From CAXMRP01 sp965216515 (GTDB lineage Bacteria > Pseudomonadota > Alphaproteobacteria > Rhizobiales > Afifellaceae), in assembly GCA_965216515.1 (NCBI GenBank), contig OZ244173.1, positions 2,542,001 through 2,606,000 on the forward strand: 64,000 nt of DNA, read 5' to 3'. The notes below the pieces were generated by a model. That model saw nothing but the letters and a program-made list of their open reading frames with translations. It was not told where the DNA came from and made no database searches. How positions within the stretch are numbered: the stretch's first letter is position 1; every line of letters begins with the position of its first letter. Shown here piece after piece: positions 26,833-35,667 of this stretch. A program made the translations under genes and the position numbers.

Positions 26833-27777
26833 TTATCCGCTGCGCCGGGCTTCGACCGTGTCCCAGACCATGGCGGCGACGTCCCTGCCGCCGAACCGGG
26901 CGACTTCGCGCACGCCGGTTGGCGAGGTCACGTTGATTTCCGTCAGCCGGTCGCCGATCACGTCGATGCCGACCAGGATGAAACCCCGGCGTTTCAGCTC
27001 CGGTTTGAGCCGTTCGCAGATCTCGATGTCGTGATCGGTCAGGTCGCACGGTTCCGCCCGCCCGCCCGCGTGCATGTTGGAGCGGGCGTCCCCCAGCGCC
27101 GGTACCCGGTTGATGGCGCCGGCCACTTCGCCGTCGACGAGAAGGATGCGTTTGTCGCCCGCCCGCACCGCCGGCAGATAGCGCTGGATGATGAACGGTT
27201 CGCGGAACGTCGTCTCGAACAGTTCCAGCAGTGCGGAAAGGTTCTCGTCCCCCTCCCGCAGGCGAAACACCGCCGCCCCGCCATTGCCGTAGAGCGGCTT
27301 GATGATGATGTCGCCATGGGCCTCGCGGAATTCGCGGATCGTTGCGGTATCGCGGGTGATCACGGTCTCCGGCATCAGGTCGGCATAGTCCATCACGAAC
27401 AGTTTTTCCGGCGCATTGCGCACATGGGCCGGATCGTTGACGACCAGGGTCCGCGGGTGAATGCGCTCCAGGAGGTGGGTCGTGGAGATGTAGGACATGT
27501 CGAACGGCGGATCCTGGCGCAGGAACACCACATCGCATTCGCCGAGATCCATCGCCCGCCGGTCTTCCAGCGCGTAGTGCCGCCCGGCCTTGTCGGCCAC
27601 CTTCACCGGCTCCACGCCGGCCTCCACCCGCTTGCCGTTGAGCGACAGCCGGTCCGGCGTGAAATGCAACAGCCTGTGGCCGCGTCGCTGCCCTTCCAGC
27701 ATCAGCGCGAACGTGGTGTCGCCGGCAATGTCGATGCCGGAAATATGGTCCATCTGAAAGGCGGCGATTAAGGCCAT
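26833..27777 (-). CDS. gshB: Glutathione synthetase
   Basis: 314 residues, standard length. ATP-grasp features: FLRQDPPFDMSYISTTHLLE, IIKPLYGNGGAAVFR, and VGIDVIGDRLTEINVTSPTG. It ligates glycine to gamma-glutamylcysteine. The usual neighbours rsmI and yraN lie immediately upstream on the same strand (72 bases from yraN), the conserved rsmI-yraN-gshB block. Confidence 0.96.
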   Translation of the reverse strand: MALIAAFQMDHISGIDIAGDTTFALMLEGQRRGHRLLHFTPDRLSLNGKRVEAGVEPVKVADKAGRHYALEDRRAMDLGECDVVFLRQDPPFDMSYISTTHLLERIHPRTLVVNDPAHVRNAPEKLFVMDYADLMPETVITRDTATIREFREAHGDIIIKPLYGNGGAAVFRLREGDENLSALLELFETTFREPFIIQRYLPAVRAGDKRILLVDGEVAGAINRVPALGDARSNMHAGGRAEPCDLTDHDIEICERLKPELKRRGFILVGIDVIGDRLTEINVTSPTGVREVARFGGRDVAAMVWDTVEARRSG

Positions 27778-27848
27778 GTTTCAAGTGCGCCCCGTGTGTT
27801 GTCCGGTCTGTTCCGCCCGGCCGTTTCGTCGCCGTGCAATCGCACAGC

Positions 27849-28223
27849 TCACCAGCCGCTGCCAGAAAAAACATTCTCCACATGGACCGGCAGGCGAAAC
27901 GGCGCAACAAGGACCTGATCGAACCGCAACACATGATCGCCAATGGTCGACAGGTGTCGGCTCGCCCAGATGTCGGCCGCTGCCTCGATCCGCCGCTCGC
28001 CTGTCCATGTCAGCGCCTGCGCCGCCGCGTCCAGGTTTCTGCGCGCCTTGACCTCCACAAAGGCGATGGTGGCGCCGCGCCGGACAACAATGTCGATCTC
28101 GCCGGCCGGCGTCCGGTAGCGGCGGGACAGCACCCGATAGCCCTTGGCGACAAGCAGGGCCATCGCCACATGCTCCGCTCTCAGGCCGTAGCGATAGGCG
28201 CGCCGGCGCCCGCTCATGTCCAC
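27849..28223 (-). CDS. YraN family protein (UPF0102, nuclease-like fold)
   Basis: 124 residues. GLRAEHVAMALLVAKGY and the PAGEIDIVVRRG...AFVEVKAR pattern form the E-D-EVK catalytic signature of the restriction-endonuclease-like fold. Its cellular role is not established. It is 18 bases downstream of rsmI and 72 bases upstream of gshB, the common proteobacterial arrangement. Confidence 0.92.
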   Translation of the reverse strand: MDMSGRRRAYRYGLRAEHVAMALLVAKGYRVLSRRYRTPAGEIDIVVRRGATIAFVEVKARRNLDAAAQALTWTGERRIEAAADIWASRHLSTIGDHVLRFDQVLVAPFRLPVHVENVFSGSGW

Positions 28224-28241
28224 CCGGCCATGTCAATCCGG

Positions 28242-29183
28242 TTACGGCGCATCCCCGCCCGTCCCGTCTGCCGCCCTCAGCGCCAGCGCCCGCTTGTAGA
28301 CCAGGCGCCGCGGCCGGCCCGATGATACGCTCACTGCATCGGCGGCATCGCGCAGGCTCATCGACGAAAGCGCCCTGGCAAGCTGTCGATCGACTTCCTG
28401 GTCGTCGGCCTGGTCCGGTTCCCGGTCCGGCGGCCCGATGACCAGCACGATTTCGCCGCGCGCCTTGTCGGCGTCCGGCCCGTCATTGCCATATCGCGCC
28501 GCCAGCCTGCCGAGCGTGTCGCGGTCGAATGTTTCGTGGCGCTTGGTCAGTTCCCGGCACAGTGCCGCAGGCCGGTCGTTGCCCAGCCCCGCGGCGAGAT
28601 CGCCAAGCGCCCCGCCAAGCCGCTGCGGCGCCTCAAACAGCACCAGCGTCGCCGCCACCGGCGCCAGACCGGCGATCGCCTTTTGCCGGGCCACCGGCTT
28701 GTTCGGCAGGAAACCGGCAAACAGAAATCGGTTGGTCGGCAGGCCGGCGCCGGCCAGCGCGGCCAATACGGCGGACGGACCGGGAACCGGAAAGACGGGC
28801 ACGTCTGCCGCGATCGCGGCGCCGACCAGCCGATAGCCGGGATCGGAGACAAGCGGGGTTCCGGCATCCGAAGCAAGCGCTGCCGACCCGCCGGCCTGCA
28901 GCGATGCCACGATGCGCTCCCGGTCCCGTTCGGTGCTGTGGTCGTTGTAGGTGATCAGCGGCCGGCGGATTCCGTAATGGCGCAGCAGTTTCTGCGTGAC
29001 CCGCCGATCCTCGCACACGATAGTGTCGGCGGCTGCAAGCGTTTCCGCCGCCCGCACCGTCAGATCGCCCAAATGGCCGATCGGCGTGGCCACGAGATAG
29101 AGCCCCGGCGCCAGGCCCGCGCCGACGATTTCCGTCCCCCGGATGCTGAAGGTCCGCCGGTTGTCATCTCGCCGGTTCGCCAT
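28242..29183 (-). CDS. rsmI: 16S rRNA (cytidine-1402-2'-O)-methyltransferase RsmI
   Basis: 313 residues. The SAM-dependent tetrapyrrole-methylase fold is marked by GLYLVATPIGHLGDLTVRA, CEDRRVTQKLLRHYGI and LASDAGTPLVSDPGYRLV. It methylates the ribose of C1402 in the 16S decoding centre. It is divergent from the LpoA/LppC-like lipoprotein gene, an arrangement conserved across proteobacteria. The ~20 residues before the motif GLYLVATPIG are variable. Confidence 0.95.
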   Translation of the reverse strand: MANRRDDNRRTFSIRGTEIVGAGLAPGLYLVATPIGHLGDLTVRAAETLAAADTIVCEDRRVTQKLLRHYGIRRPLITYNDHSTERDRERIVASLQAGGSAALASDAGTPLVSDPGYRLVGAAIAADVPVFPVPGPSAVLAALAGAGLPTNRFLFAGFLPNKPVARQKAIAGLAPVAATLVLFEAPQRLGGALGDLAAGLGNDRPAALCRELTKRHETFDRDTLGRLAARYGNDGPDADKARGEIVLVIGPPDREPDQADDQEVDRQLARALSSMSLRDAADAVSVSSGRPRRLVYKRALALRAADGTGGDAP

Positions 29184-29351
29184 GGCCGTGCCTTTTTTAT
29201 TGGCAATTCCGATATCGGGCGCGCGATTGCTTGCCGCCCGGTTCGTTTGTCCTTAGATTTCGACCCGTTGGGGCAGGGTCCGGGTATGATTATCCCCAAG
29301 GCGATACAGGGAATCCATAGGCCGGGACCGAATTTTGAAAAGGAGAGGTGT

Positions 29352-30554
29352 GTGAACGCCCGTATATCCGCCAGTCTTCGCGGTATCCGCCCTGGCGCGT
29401 TTTTTGTCGTGCTGGTGACGATTTTCCTCGCCGCCTGCATTCAGGTCCCGCTCGGCGGTCGCGGCCCCCAGCTGACAACACCCGGTCAGCCCAGCGGCGA
29501 AGTGTTGGGTTCCGGTTCCGTCCGTGTGGCCCTGCTTCTTCCCACCAGCGCCACCGGCAACGCCGGAACCACCGCCCGCGCCTTCCGCAATGCCGCCGAT
29601 CTGGCGCTGCGCGATTTCCCCCAGGCCGGTATCCAGGTCGTTGTCCATGATACCGGCGGCACCGCCGAGGGCGCCCGCCAGGCGACCAGCGTTGCCCTGC
29701 GCGAGGGCGCCGAGTTGATTCTCGGACCGCTATTTTCCAGTTCGGTGAAGGCGATGGCGCCCCAGGCGCGCCGCGCCGGCGTGCCGGTGGTCGCCTTCTC
29801 CTCCGATCCCTCGGCCGCCTCGCCGGGCGTATATCTGCTGTCGTTCACGCCCGGCAACGATATCCGCCGCATCATCGCCTATTCGGCCGCCCAGGGCCGT
29901 CGCTCCTTTGCCGGCCTGTTGCCGAACATCGCCCAGGGCGCCATCGCCGAAGCGGCCTTTCGCGAGACCGCGACCCGGGTCGGTGGCCGCATTGTCGCCA
30001 TCGAGCGTTACGAACTCGACCAGCAGGACATTCGCACCAAGGCGACCACGATCGCCGGCCTGGCGGACCAGATCGACGCCCTGCTGATCGCCGACGCCGG
30101 CGATGCGGTGCCGCTGATCGGCGACATCGTCGCCAACGCATCCGCCAATGTCTCCCAGCAGAAGGTCAAGCTGCTCGGCAATGGCCAGTGGGACGATCAA
30201 CGTGTTCTGAACGATGCCAACCTGCGTGGCGGCTGGTTTGCCGGACCCGACAACAGCGGTTTTTCGGCATTTGCCGGCCGCTATTCCAGCGCCTTCGGCG
30301 GCCAGCCCCCGCGCCAGGCCACGCTTGCCTATGATGCCACGGTGCTCGCTGTCGGCCTTGTCCGGCAGTTCGGCGCCGAGCGGTTTTCCCGTTCCGTGCT
30401 GACCAATCCCAACGGCTTTTCCGGCGTTGATGGCGTATTCCGCTTCCGCAGCAACGGCATCACCGAGCGGCAGCTCGCCGTCTACGAGGTGACCGGTTCG
30501 GGTGCCCGTGTGGTCGATCCGGCGCCGCGCAGCTTTGCGTCCGGCGGCACCTGA
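29352..30554 (+). CDS. Penicillin-binding-protein activator lipoprotein, LpoA/LppC-like
   Basis: 400 residues from the GTG at 29352, chosen because AGGAGAG precedes it by ~6 bases and it yields a clean lipoprotein signal: FFVVLVTIFLAAC with Cys at 29. The long frame upstream is antisense to rsmI. The mature protein is a type I periplasmic-binding fold (VRVALLLPTSATGNAG, ELILGPLFSSSVKAMAPQARRAGVPVVAFSSD). LpoA-type proteins stimulate PBP1a from the outer membrane in gammaproteobacteria; the alphaproteobacterial version lacks LpoA's TPR N-terminal domain and its partner is unproven. Confidence 0.85.
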   Translation: MNARISASLRGIRPGAFFVVLVTIFLAACIQVPLGGRGPQLTTPGQPSGEVLGSGSVRVALLLPTSATGNAGTTARAFRNAADLALRDFPQAGIQVVVHDTGGTAEGARQATSVALREGAELILGPLFSSSVKAMAPQARRAGVPVVAFSSDPSAASPGVYLLSFTPGNDIRRIIAYSAAQGRRSFAGLLPNIAQGAIAEAAFRETATRVGGRIVAIERYELDQQDIRTKATTIAGLADQIDALLIADAGDAVPLIGDIVANASANVSQQKVKLLGNGQWDDQRVLNDANLRGGWFAGPDNSGFSAFAGRYSSAFGGQPPRQATLAYDATVLAVGLVRQFGAERFSRSVLTNPNGFSGVDGVFRFRSNGITERQLAVYEVTGSGARVVDPAPRSFASGGT

Positions 30555-30604
30555 ACGGCGGCTGTACGATTGCGTGCATGAGGGCGTATGCGCGGTCCGG
30601 GCGT

Positions 30605-31051
30605 TCAGCTTGCGGCCTGCCGCGCACCGATGCCGGGATCCGGATCGCCGGCGAACCGCTCCGCGGCGACCATGCCGGCCACCATCGCCGCGACGAAGAG
30701 CGCTGTTTCCCAGCGCCCCCACGCAAGACCGGCGATTGCCGGACCGGGACAGAAACCCGAAAGCCCCCAGCCGATGCCGAACAGCGCCGAACCGCCGATC
30801 AGCTTGGCGTCGAGGCGCGTCGCGTCCGGCAGCACGAACCGGTCGGCGTAAAGCGGTTTGCCTCGCGCCTGGACGATGCGAAAGCCGAGGAAGGCGACCA
30901 CCGATGCGCCGGCCATCACCAGGATCAGGCTAGGGTCCCACCCGCCGGCGAGGTCGAGGAAGCCGGCGATCTTGGCCGGGTTGGTCATGTCGGCGATCAC
31001 AAGCCCGACACTGAAGACGAATCCGGAAAGGAAGGAAAACAGCGTCCGCAT
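30605..31051 (-). CDS. DUF6691/YeeE-type membrane protein, second half-transporter
   Basis: 148 residues from the ATG at 31051, four hydrophobic helices. FSFLSGFVFSVGLVIADMTNPAKIAGFLDL and GIGWGLSGFCPGPAIAGL (Gly-rich with a Cys) are typical of the partner of YeeE/YedE half-proteins. Such pairs (PmpA/PmpB or a split YeeE) move thiosulfate or other sulfur species. The two genes are 2 bases apart and surely co-translated. Confidence 0.88.
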   Translation of the reverse strand: MRTLFSFLSGFVFSVGLVIADMTNPAKIAGFLDLAGGWDPSLILVMAGASVVAFLGFRIVQARGKPLYADRFVLPDATRLDAKLIGGSALFGIGWGLSGFCPGPAIAGLAWGRWETALFVAAMVAGMVAAERFAGDPDPGIGARQAAS

Positions 31052-31053
31052 GG

Positions 31054-31488
31054 TCAGGCGCCCGGGATCATGTGCCGGGTAACGAAAACGGTAAGCGCCG
31101 CCACGCCGACAAATACGCCGGTCGCAACCAGCGAACGCCGTGAAAGCCGGGCGATGCCGCACACCCCGTGGCCGCTTGTGCAGCCCGATCCGATGACCGT
31201 TCCGACCCCGACCATCGCTCCGGCGGCGGCGAGCGTCACCGGTCCGGCGATGAGCGTTTGCTCCGGCAGGCCGGCGCGCGCCGACAAGGCGAGCGGCCCG
31301 GCCAGCATCCCCACCAGAAAGGCGCCGCGCTCGCCGCGAAATCCCTGCGGATTGAGACTGACGAGCGTCTTCAGGATCGTGCTGATCCCGGCAAGCCGCC
31401 CGTTGGCAAGCAGCAGCAGCACAGCCGCCAACCCGATTACGATTCCGCCCGACAGCGCCGCCACCGGTGTAAATTGCGTTTCAAGCAC
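31054..31488 (-). CDS. YeeE/YedE family membrane protein, first half-transporter
   Basis: 144 residues with four hydrophobic helices and the Cys-bearing motif GSGCTSGHGVCG, which in YeeE lines the thiosulfate path. With the downstream DUF6691 gene it forms a two-gene split version of the single-chain E. coli YeeE. No ArsR/BigR regulator, sulfur dioxygenase or rhodanese gene is adjacent, so the physiological context (sulfide or thiosulfate handling) is unclear. Confidence 0.9.
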   Translation of the reverse strand: MLETQFTPVAALSGGIVIGLAAVLLLLANGRLAGISTILKTLVSLNPQGFRGERGAFLVGMLAGPLALSARAGLPEQTLIAGPVTLAAAGAMVGVGTVIGSGCTSGHGVCGIARLSRRSLVATGVFVGVAALTVFVTRHMIPGA

Positions 31489-31589
31489 TGGAGTCTCCCG
31501 AACTGTCTCTCACTGCCGCCGGCCACCGGTCGTCACTCCGGCAATGAACGCCGGGGGGAGGCTGCCGGGACAGGATTGCTCATATCGGT

Positions 31590-32792
31590 CTAGGCGGCGA
31601 GATCCGCAACCACGGAATCCAGAACCGCCGCGCCGGCCGGCGTCGCCCTCAGCCGGTCGCCGTCGGCCGCCTCCAGCATGCCGTGTTCGCGCAACGCCGC
31701 GATCCGCGCCGGATCGATCGCCCGTCCGCTGAGCGCCGCGTAGCGCGCCTGCGAGATGCCTTCCGTCAGCCGCATGCCCATCAGCAGATATTCGTCGCCG
31801 CATTCTTCAAGGCTGAGAACCGTGTCGGCCAGCCAGCCGGCACCTGTCTGCTCGACCCGTTCAAGCCAGTCGTCCGGCGCGGCTGTGCAGACGGTTGCCA
31901 CCTTGGTTCCCGCTTCCGAAAACCGGCCGTGGGCGCCGGGTCCGACGCCGACATAGTCGTTGTAGCGCCAGTAGGTCATGTTGTGCCGGCTTTCGTCGCC
32001 GGGCCGGGCATAGTTGGAGATTTCGTAGCGGCGAAACCCCGCGTCCTGGCATAGCGACACCGTGGCGGCGTCGAAATCGGCAAGACGCGCCGGCGCCGGC
32101 ACGGCGAGTTTCCCGGCCCGGTGGAGCGCGTGATACGGCGTCCCCGGCTCGATGGTCAGCTGGTAGAGCGACAGGTGTCCGCCGGCAAACGCGAAGGCTT
32201 CGGCGAGTTCCGCCTCCCACGCGGGAAGTGATTGGCCGGGCCGGGCATAGATCAGGTCGAAGGAAAACCGGTCGAATGTCGACGCCGCCACATCCACGGC
32301 CTGCCGCGCCGCGGCGACATCGTGCAGACGCCCCAGGGTTTTCAGATCCGCGTCGTTGAGGGCCTGGACCCCGATCGACACCCGGTTGACGCCGGCCGCG
32401 CGATAACCGGCGAAGCGCCCGGCCTCGACACTCGACGGATTGGCCTCGAGCGTGATCTCGGCATCCCCGGCAACGGTCCAGCCCGCGCCGACGGCATCGA
32501 GGATCGCCGCCACCGTCGCCGGCGCCATCAATGACGGCGTGCCGCCGCCCAGAAAGACGCTGGTGACCGTGCGCCCCGGTGTGCGCGCCGCAGTCGCCGA
32601 AAGCTCGCGGGCGAAGGCTTGCGCGAAAGCGGCCTCGTCGACCGGTGCGTGGCTGACATGGGAATTGAAATCGCAATAGGGACACTTGGCGGCACAGAAT
32701 GGCCAGTGAATATAGACCCCGAACGCGGTCTGCGCCTGCGGCGGCAGCGGCGGCGCCGGAATGCCGGCCCCGCCGCCGGTCGCGCTACCCAT
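31590..32792 (-). CDS. hemW: HemW-type radical SAM protein (heme chaperone)
   Basis: 400 residues from the ATG at 32792. The radical SAM CX3CX2C motif is seen in IHWPFCAAKCPYCDFNSH. Then come SVFLGGGTPSLM, EITLEANPSSVE and RVSIGVQALND, followed by the C-terminal HemN-type domain with YEISNYARPG. Despite resemblance to HemN, the CX3CX2C lacks the extra Cys of coproporphyrinogen dehydrogenase. HemW proteins bind heme and deliver it to respiratory enzymes. The start overlaps the end of rdgB by 8 bases. Confidence 0.93.
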   Translation of the reverse strand: MGSATGGGAGIPAPPLPPQAQTAFGVYIHWPFCAAKCPYCDFNSHVSHAPVDEAAFAQAFARELSATAARTPGRTVTSVFLGGGTPSLMAPATVAAILDAVGAGWTVAGDAEITLEANPSSVEAGRFAGYRAAGVNRVSIGVQALNDADLKTLGRLHDVAAARQAVDVAASTFDRFSFDLIYARPGQSLPAWEAELAEAFAFAGGHLSLYQLTIEPGTPYHALHRAGKLAVPAPARLADFDAATVSLCQDAGFRRYEISNYARPGDESRHNMTYWRYNDYVGVGPGAHGRFSEAGTKVATVCTAAPDDWLERVEQTGAGWLADTVLSLEECGDEYLLMGMRLTEGISQARYAALSGRAIDPARIAALREHGMLEAADGDRLRATPAGAAVLDSVVADLAA

Positions 32793-33426
32793 CGCCGGCG
32801 CCGAGGCAGGCCGCGGCAAATCGTGCAAACGCCCGCGCCCGGTGCGAAAGGCCCGGTCCGTCGCCGGTGCCATGCTTTTCGGCTGGCGCCATCTCGCCGA
32901 AGGTGCGCGCATGGCCGTCGGGCCGGAACATCGGATCGTAGCCGAAGCCCTTCCCGCCCTGCGGCGGCCAGACGAGCACGCCCTCCACACCGCCCTTGAA
33001 ATAGGCCGGCGCCGCGCCCGGCACGACCAGTGCCAGCACGCACACGAACGCCGCACGCCGGTCCTGCGGGCGGGTCGCACCGGCGGCCTGCAGTTTCTCC
33101 TCCAGATTGCGCATCGCTTGCGCGAAATCGCGCGCCGGTCCCGCCCACCGCGCCGAATGGATGCCGGGTGCGCCGTCGAGCGCATCCACGGCCAGCCCGG
33201 AATCGTCGGCAAGCGCGGCGAGCCCCGTCGCCCTGGCCGCCGCGTCCGCCTTCAAGAACGCGTTCTGCGCGAATGTCGCGCCGGTCTCCTCCGGTTCCGG
33301 CAGATCGAGTTCGGCGGCCGAAACCACCGTGACGCCGAACGGATCGACGAGATCGCGGATTTCGCGAAGCTTGCCGGCATTGTGGCTGGCCAGCACCAGC
33401 CGCCGGCCGTCCAGTCGCGTCGCCAT
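32785..33426 (-). CDS. rdgB: Non-canonical purine NTP pyrophosphatase (RdgB/HAM1)
   Basis: 213 residues from the ATG at 33426 (MATRLDGRRLVLASHNAGKLREI); the frame upstream may allow a GTG start 8 codons earlier. The SHNAGK substrate-binding motif, LADDSGLAVDALDGAPGIHSAR and GKGFGYDPMF are diagnostic. It removes ITP, dITP and XTP from nucleotide pools. It sits between rph and hemW in the conserved rph-rdgB-hemW block. Confidence 0.95.
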   Translation of the reverse strand: MATRLDGRRLVLASHNAGKLREIRDLVDPFGVTVVSAAELDLPEPEETGATFAQNAFLKADAAARATGLAALADDSGLAVDALDGAPGIHSARWAGPARDFAQAMRNLEEKLQAAGATRPQDRRAAFVCVLALVVPGAAPAYFKGGVEGVLVWPPQGGKGFGYDPMFRPDGHARTFGEMAPAEKHGTGDGPGLSHRARAFARFAAACLGAGDG

Positions 33427-33472
33427 CGGCGATTTCGGCGAAGAGGTCGGGTTGTCGCGCACCGGCGGGTCC

Positions 33473-34195
33473 TCAGGCGACAGCCATCTTCTGCAGATCG
33501 ACGAGGCGGCCGATCCCCGCCTTGGCAAAGGACAGCAACTCCAGGAATGCCTCCTGGCTGAACGGCTCGCCCTCTGCGGTTCCCTGGATTTCGACAATCC
33601 CGCCGGCGCCGGTCATGACGAAATTGGCGTCGGTCTCCGCTGCCGAATCCTCCTCATAGTCCAGGTCCATCACGGCCGCCCCATTGAAGATGCCGCAGGA
33701 GATTGCCGCGACATGGTCGTTCAGCACCCCCTCGCCGATCATCTCGCGGGTCCGCATCCAGGCGAGCGCATCGTGCAGCGCCACCCAGGCGCCGGTGATC
33801 GCCGCCGTCCGCGTCCCGCCGTCGGCCTGGATGACATCGCAATCGACAGCGATCTGTCGTTCGCCGAGCGCCCGCCGGTCGACCACCGCCCGCAGCGAGC
33901 GGCCGATCAGGCGCTGGATTTCCAGCGTCCGGCCGCCCTGCTTGCCGATCGCCGCTTCCCGGCGCATCCGCTCGCCGGTTGCCCGCGGCAGCATGCCGTA
34001 TTCCGCTGTCACCCAGCCCGCACCGCCGCCACGCAGCCAGTGCGGCACCTGATCCGCGACACTGGCGGTACACAAGACGTGGGTGTCGCCGAAACGGACC
34101 AGGCACGAACCCTCTGCATGTTTGGATACGTTGCGCTCCAGAGATATGGCGCGCATTTCATCGGCGTCCCGTCCGGATGGTCGCAAGCTCGCCAT
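33473..34195 (-). CDS. rph: Ribonuclease PH
   Basis: 240 residues from the ATG at 34195 (MASLRPSGRDADEMR). The phosphorolytic exonuclease core shows GDTHVLCTASV, RGGGAGWVTAEYGMLPRAT, RSLRAVVD and DGGTRTAAITGAWVAL. It trims tRNA 3' ends using phosphate. It is divergent from hrcA, sharing a 148-base control region, the order widely found in alphaproteobacteria. Confidence 0.96.
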   Translation of the reverse strand: MASLRPSGRDADEMRAISLERNVSKHAEGSCLVRFGDTHVLCTASVADQVPHWLRGGGAGWVTAEYGMLPRATGERMRREAAIGKQGGRTLEIQRLIGRSLRAVVDRRALGERQIAVDCDVIQADGGTRTAAITGAWVALHDALAWMRTREMIGEGVLNDHVAAISCGIFNGAAVMDLDYEEDSAAETDANFVMTGAGGIVEIQGTAEGEPFSQEAFLELLSFAKAGIGRLVDLQKMAVA

Positions 34196-34278
34196 CGGCA
34201 CTCCTGATCCTGACCGGTTTGGTCGCATTTTTCCCAGCCATCGGCTTATCGGTCCGGCCCGCCGCCGTAAAGCCACAT

Positions 34279-34307
34279 CTTGCCTTTGCCGGCCCGACGA
34301 TCAATAT
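34279..34307 (+). promoter_or_regulatory. Candidate heat-shock (RpoH-type) promoter of hrcA-grpE
   Basis: CTTGCC (34279-34284), a 17-base spacer and CAATAT (34302-34307) lie ~37 bases before the hrcA start. The CTTG -35 core is typical of alphaproteobacterial RpoH promoters. The -10 is a fair match only. No CIRCE element (TTAGCACTC-N9-GAGTGCTAA) was seen. Confidence 0.5.
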
Positions 34308-34343
34308 GGGAGGGGGCATATTTTACGCGTTGGAGAATCTGGC

Positions 34344-35408
34344 TTGCGTCCCCTCGACCACAACAGCCTTGCCGCACTGGACGACCGGTCGCGGGAAATT
34401 TTCCGCCGGATCGTCGATGCCTATCTGAAGACCGGCACCCCGGTCGGCTCGCGCAATGTCAGCCGCATCCTGTCGGCGGCGCTGTCGCCGGCCTCGGTAC
34501 GCAATGTCATGGCCGATCTGGAGGCACTTGGCCTGATCTATGCGCCCCACACCAGTGCCGGCCGGATGCCGACGGAACTGGGCCTGCGCTTTTTCATCGA
34601 TTCCATGATGGAAGTGGGTGATCTCAGCGCCGAGGTCCGCAAGGCCATCGATTCGGAAGTGCGGGCAGCCGGCGAAAGCCCGCCCGACACGTTTTTGGCC
34701 GATGCCAGCCAGATGCTTTCCGGCCTCTCCCACGGCGCCGGCGTCGTGTTGGCCTCCAGCCAGGACATGCGGCTGAAGCATATCGAATTTGTCCGCATCG
34801 AGGCGGAGCGTGCGCTGGTCGTGCTGGTCGACGAATCCGGTCACGTCGAAAACCGCATCATCACCATTCCAAAGGGCCTGCCGACGGCGGCACTGGTGGA
34901 AGCATCGAATTTTCTGAATGACCATCTGCGCGGCCGCACCCTGGCGGAAGCGCGGGCCGAGCTTCAAGCCCGGTCCGATGCGCAGCGCCGGGAGCTCGAC
35001 AGCCTTACCAAGCGGCTGGTCGATGAGGGTTTGGCGGCCTGGTCGGGGGCCCGCGACGACGCGGCGACCCTGATCGTGCGCGGCCGTTCCAATCTCCTCG
35101 ATGACGTCACCGAGACCGAGGATATGGAGCGCATCCGGCTGCTCTTCGACGATCTGGAGGCCAAGAAGGATATCATCCAGCTCCTGGGTCTGACCGAAGG
35201 CGGCGAAGGTGTGCGCATTTTCATCGGTTCGGAGAACAAGCTGTTTTCGCTGTCCGGGTCGTCGCTGGTGGTGGCGCCCTTCCGCGATACCGCCGATCGT
35301 GTCGTCGGCGTCCTCGGTGTCATCGGCCCGACCCGGCTCAACTATGCCAAGGTGGTGCCGGCGGTGAACTACACCGCCCAGCTCGTCAGCCAGATTTTCG
35401 GGCGCTAG
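34344..35408 (+). CDS. hrcA: Heat-inducible transcription repressor HrcA
   Basis: 354 residues starting at TTG 34344, preceded by GGAG at 8-base spacing; this start gives the usual N-terminus LRPLDHNSLAALDDRSREIFRRIV. The winged-helix DNA-binding part (GTPVGSRNVSRILSAALSPASVRNVMADLE) is followed by HTSAGRMPTELGLRFFID and the GAF-like C-terminal domain ending GPTRLNYAKVVPAVNYTA. HrcA represses groE-type operons at CIRCE sites and depends on GroEL. It is cotranscribed with grpE across a 259-base gap holding tandem repeats. Confidence 0.95.
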   Translation: MRPLDHNSLAALDDRSREIFRRIVDAYLKTGTPVGSRNVSRILSAALSPASVRNVMADLEALGLIYAPHTSAGRMPTELGLRFFIDSMMEVGDLSAEVRKAIDSEVRAAGESPPDTFLADASQMLSGLSHGAGVVLASSQDMRLKHIEFVRIEAERALVVLVDESGHVENRIITIPKGLPTAALVEASNFLNDHLRGRTLAEARAELQARSDAQRRELDSLTKRLVDEGLAAWSGARDDAATLIVRGRSNLLDDVTETEDMERIRLLFDDLEAKKDIIQLLGLTEGGEGVRIFIGSENKLFSLSGSSLVVAPFRDTADRVVGVLGVIGPTRLNYAKVVPAVNYTAQLVSQIFGR

Positions 35409-35409
35409 C

Positions 35410-35513
35410 GCGAGGACCGAAAAGTGGGAACCGGTTTTCGGATCGGCTCCGAGCGCCGGGCAAATGCGAGGACCGAAAAGTGGGAACCGGTTTTCGGATC
35501 GGCTCCGAGCGCC
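35410..35513. repeat. Tandem pair of 48-base palindromic intergenic repeats
   Basis: Two identical 48-base copies at 35410-35457 and 35466-35513, separated by 8 bases. Each contains the inverted repeat CCGAAAA / TTTTCGG around an 11-base loop (GTGGGAACCGG). The core resembles short palindromic intergenic repeats common in Hyphomicrobiales. RNA from either copy could fold into a hairpin between hrcA and grpE. Confidence 0.9.
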
Positions 35514-35667
35514 CACCCGGACAGCGTGCCGGATTTCGATCCGGCGTGAAAAGTCCGATGCGGCCCGATGGCTGCGCCAACCGGCCGATCGGCCCGTATT
35601 GTCGAACTCGGTCTTGATTTTGTCGGCAAAAGTTTCGATATGCCGTGCAACGAAGAGGGCAATCCCG

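Noticed and set aside
25844..27943. A single 699-codon minus-strand frame joining gshB territory to the lytic transglycosylase
   Set aside because: The upstream half is out of phase with gshB and has no family resemblance; the transglycosylase starts at 26704 with a signal peptide.
34196..34343. CIRCE element controlling hrcA
   Set aside because: No TTAGCACTC-N9-GAGTGCTAA inverted repeat was found in the gap.
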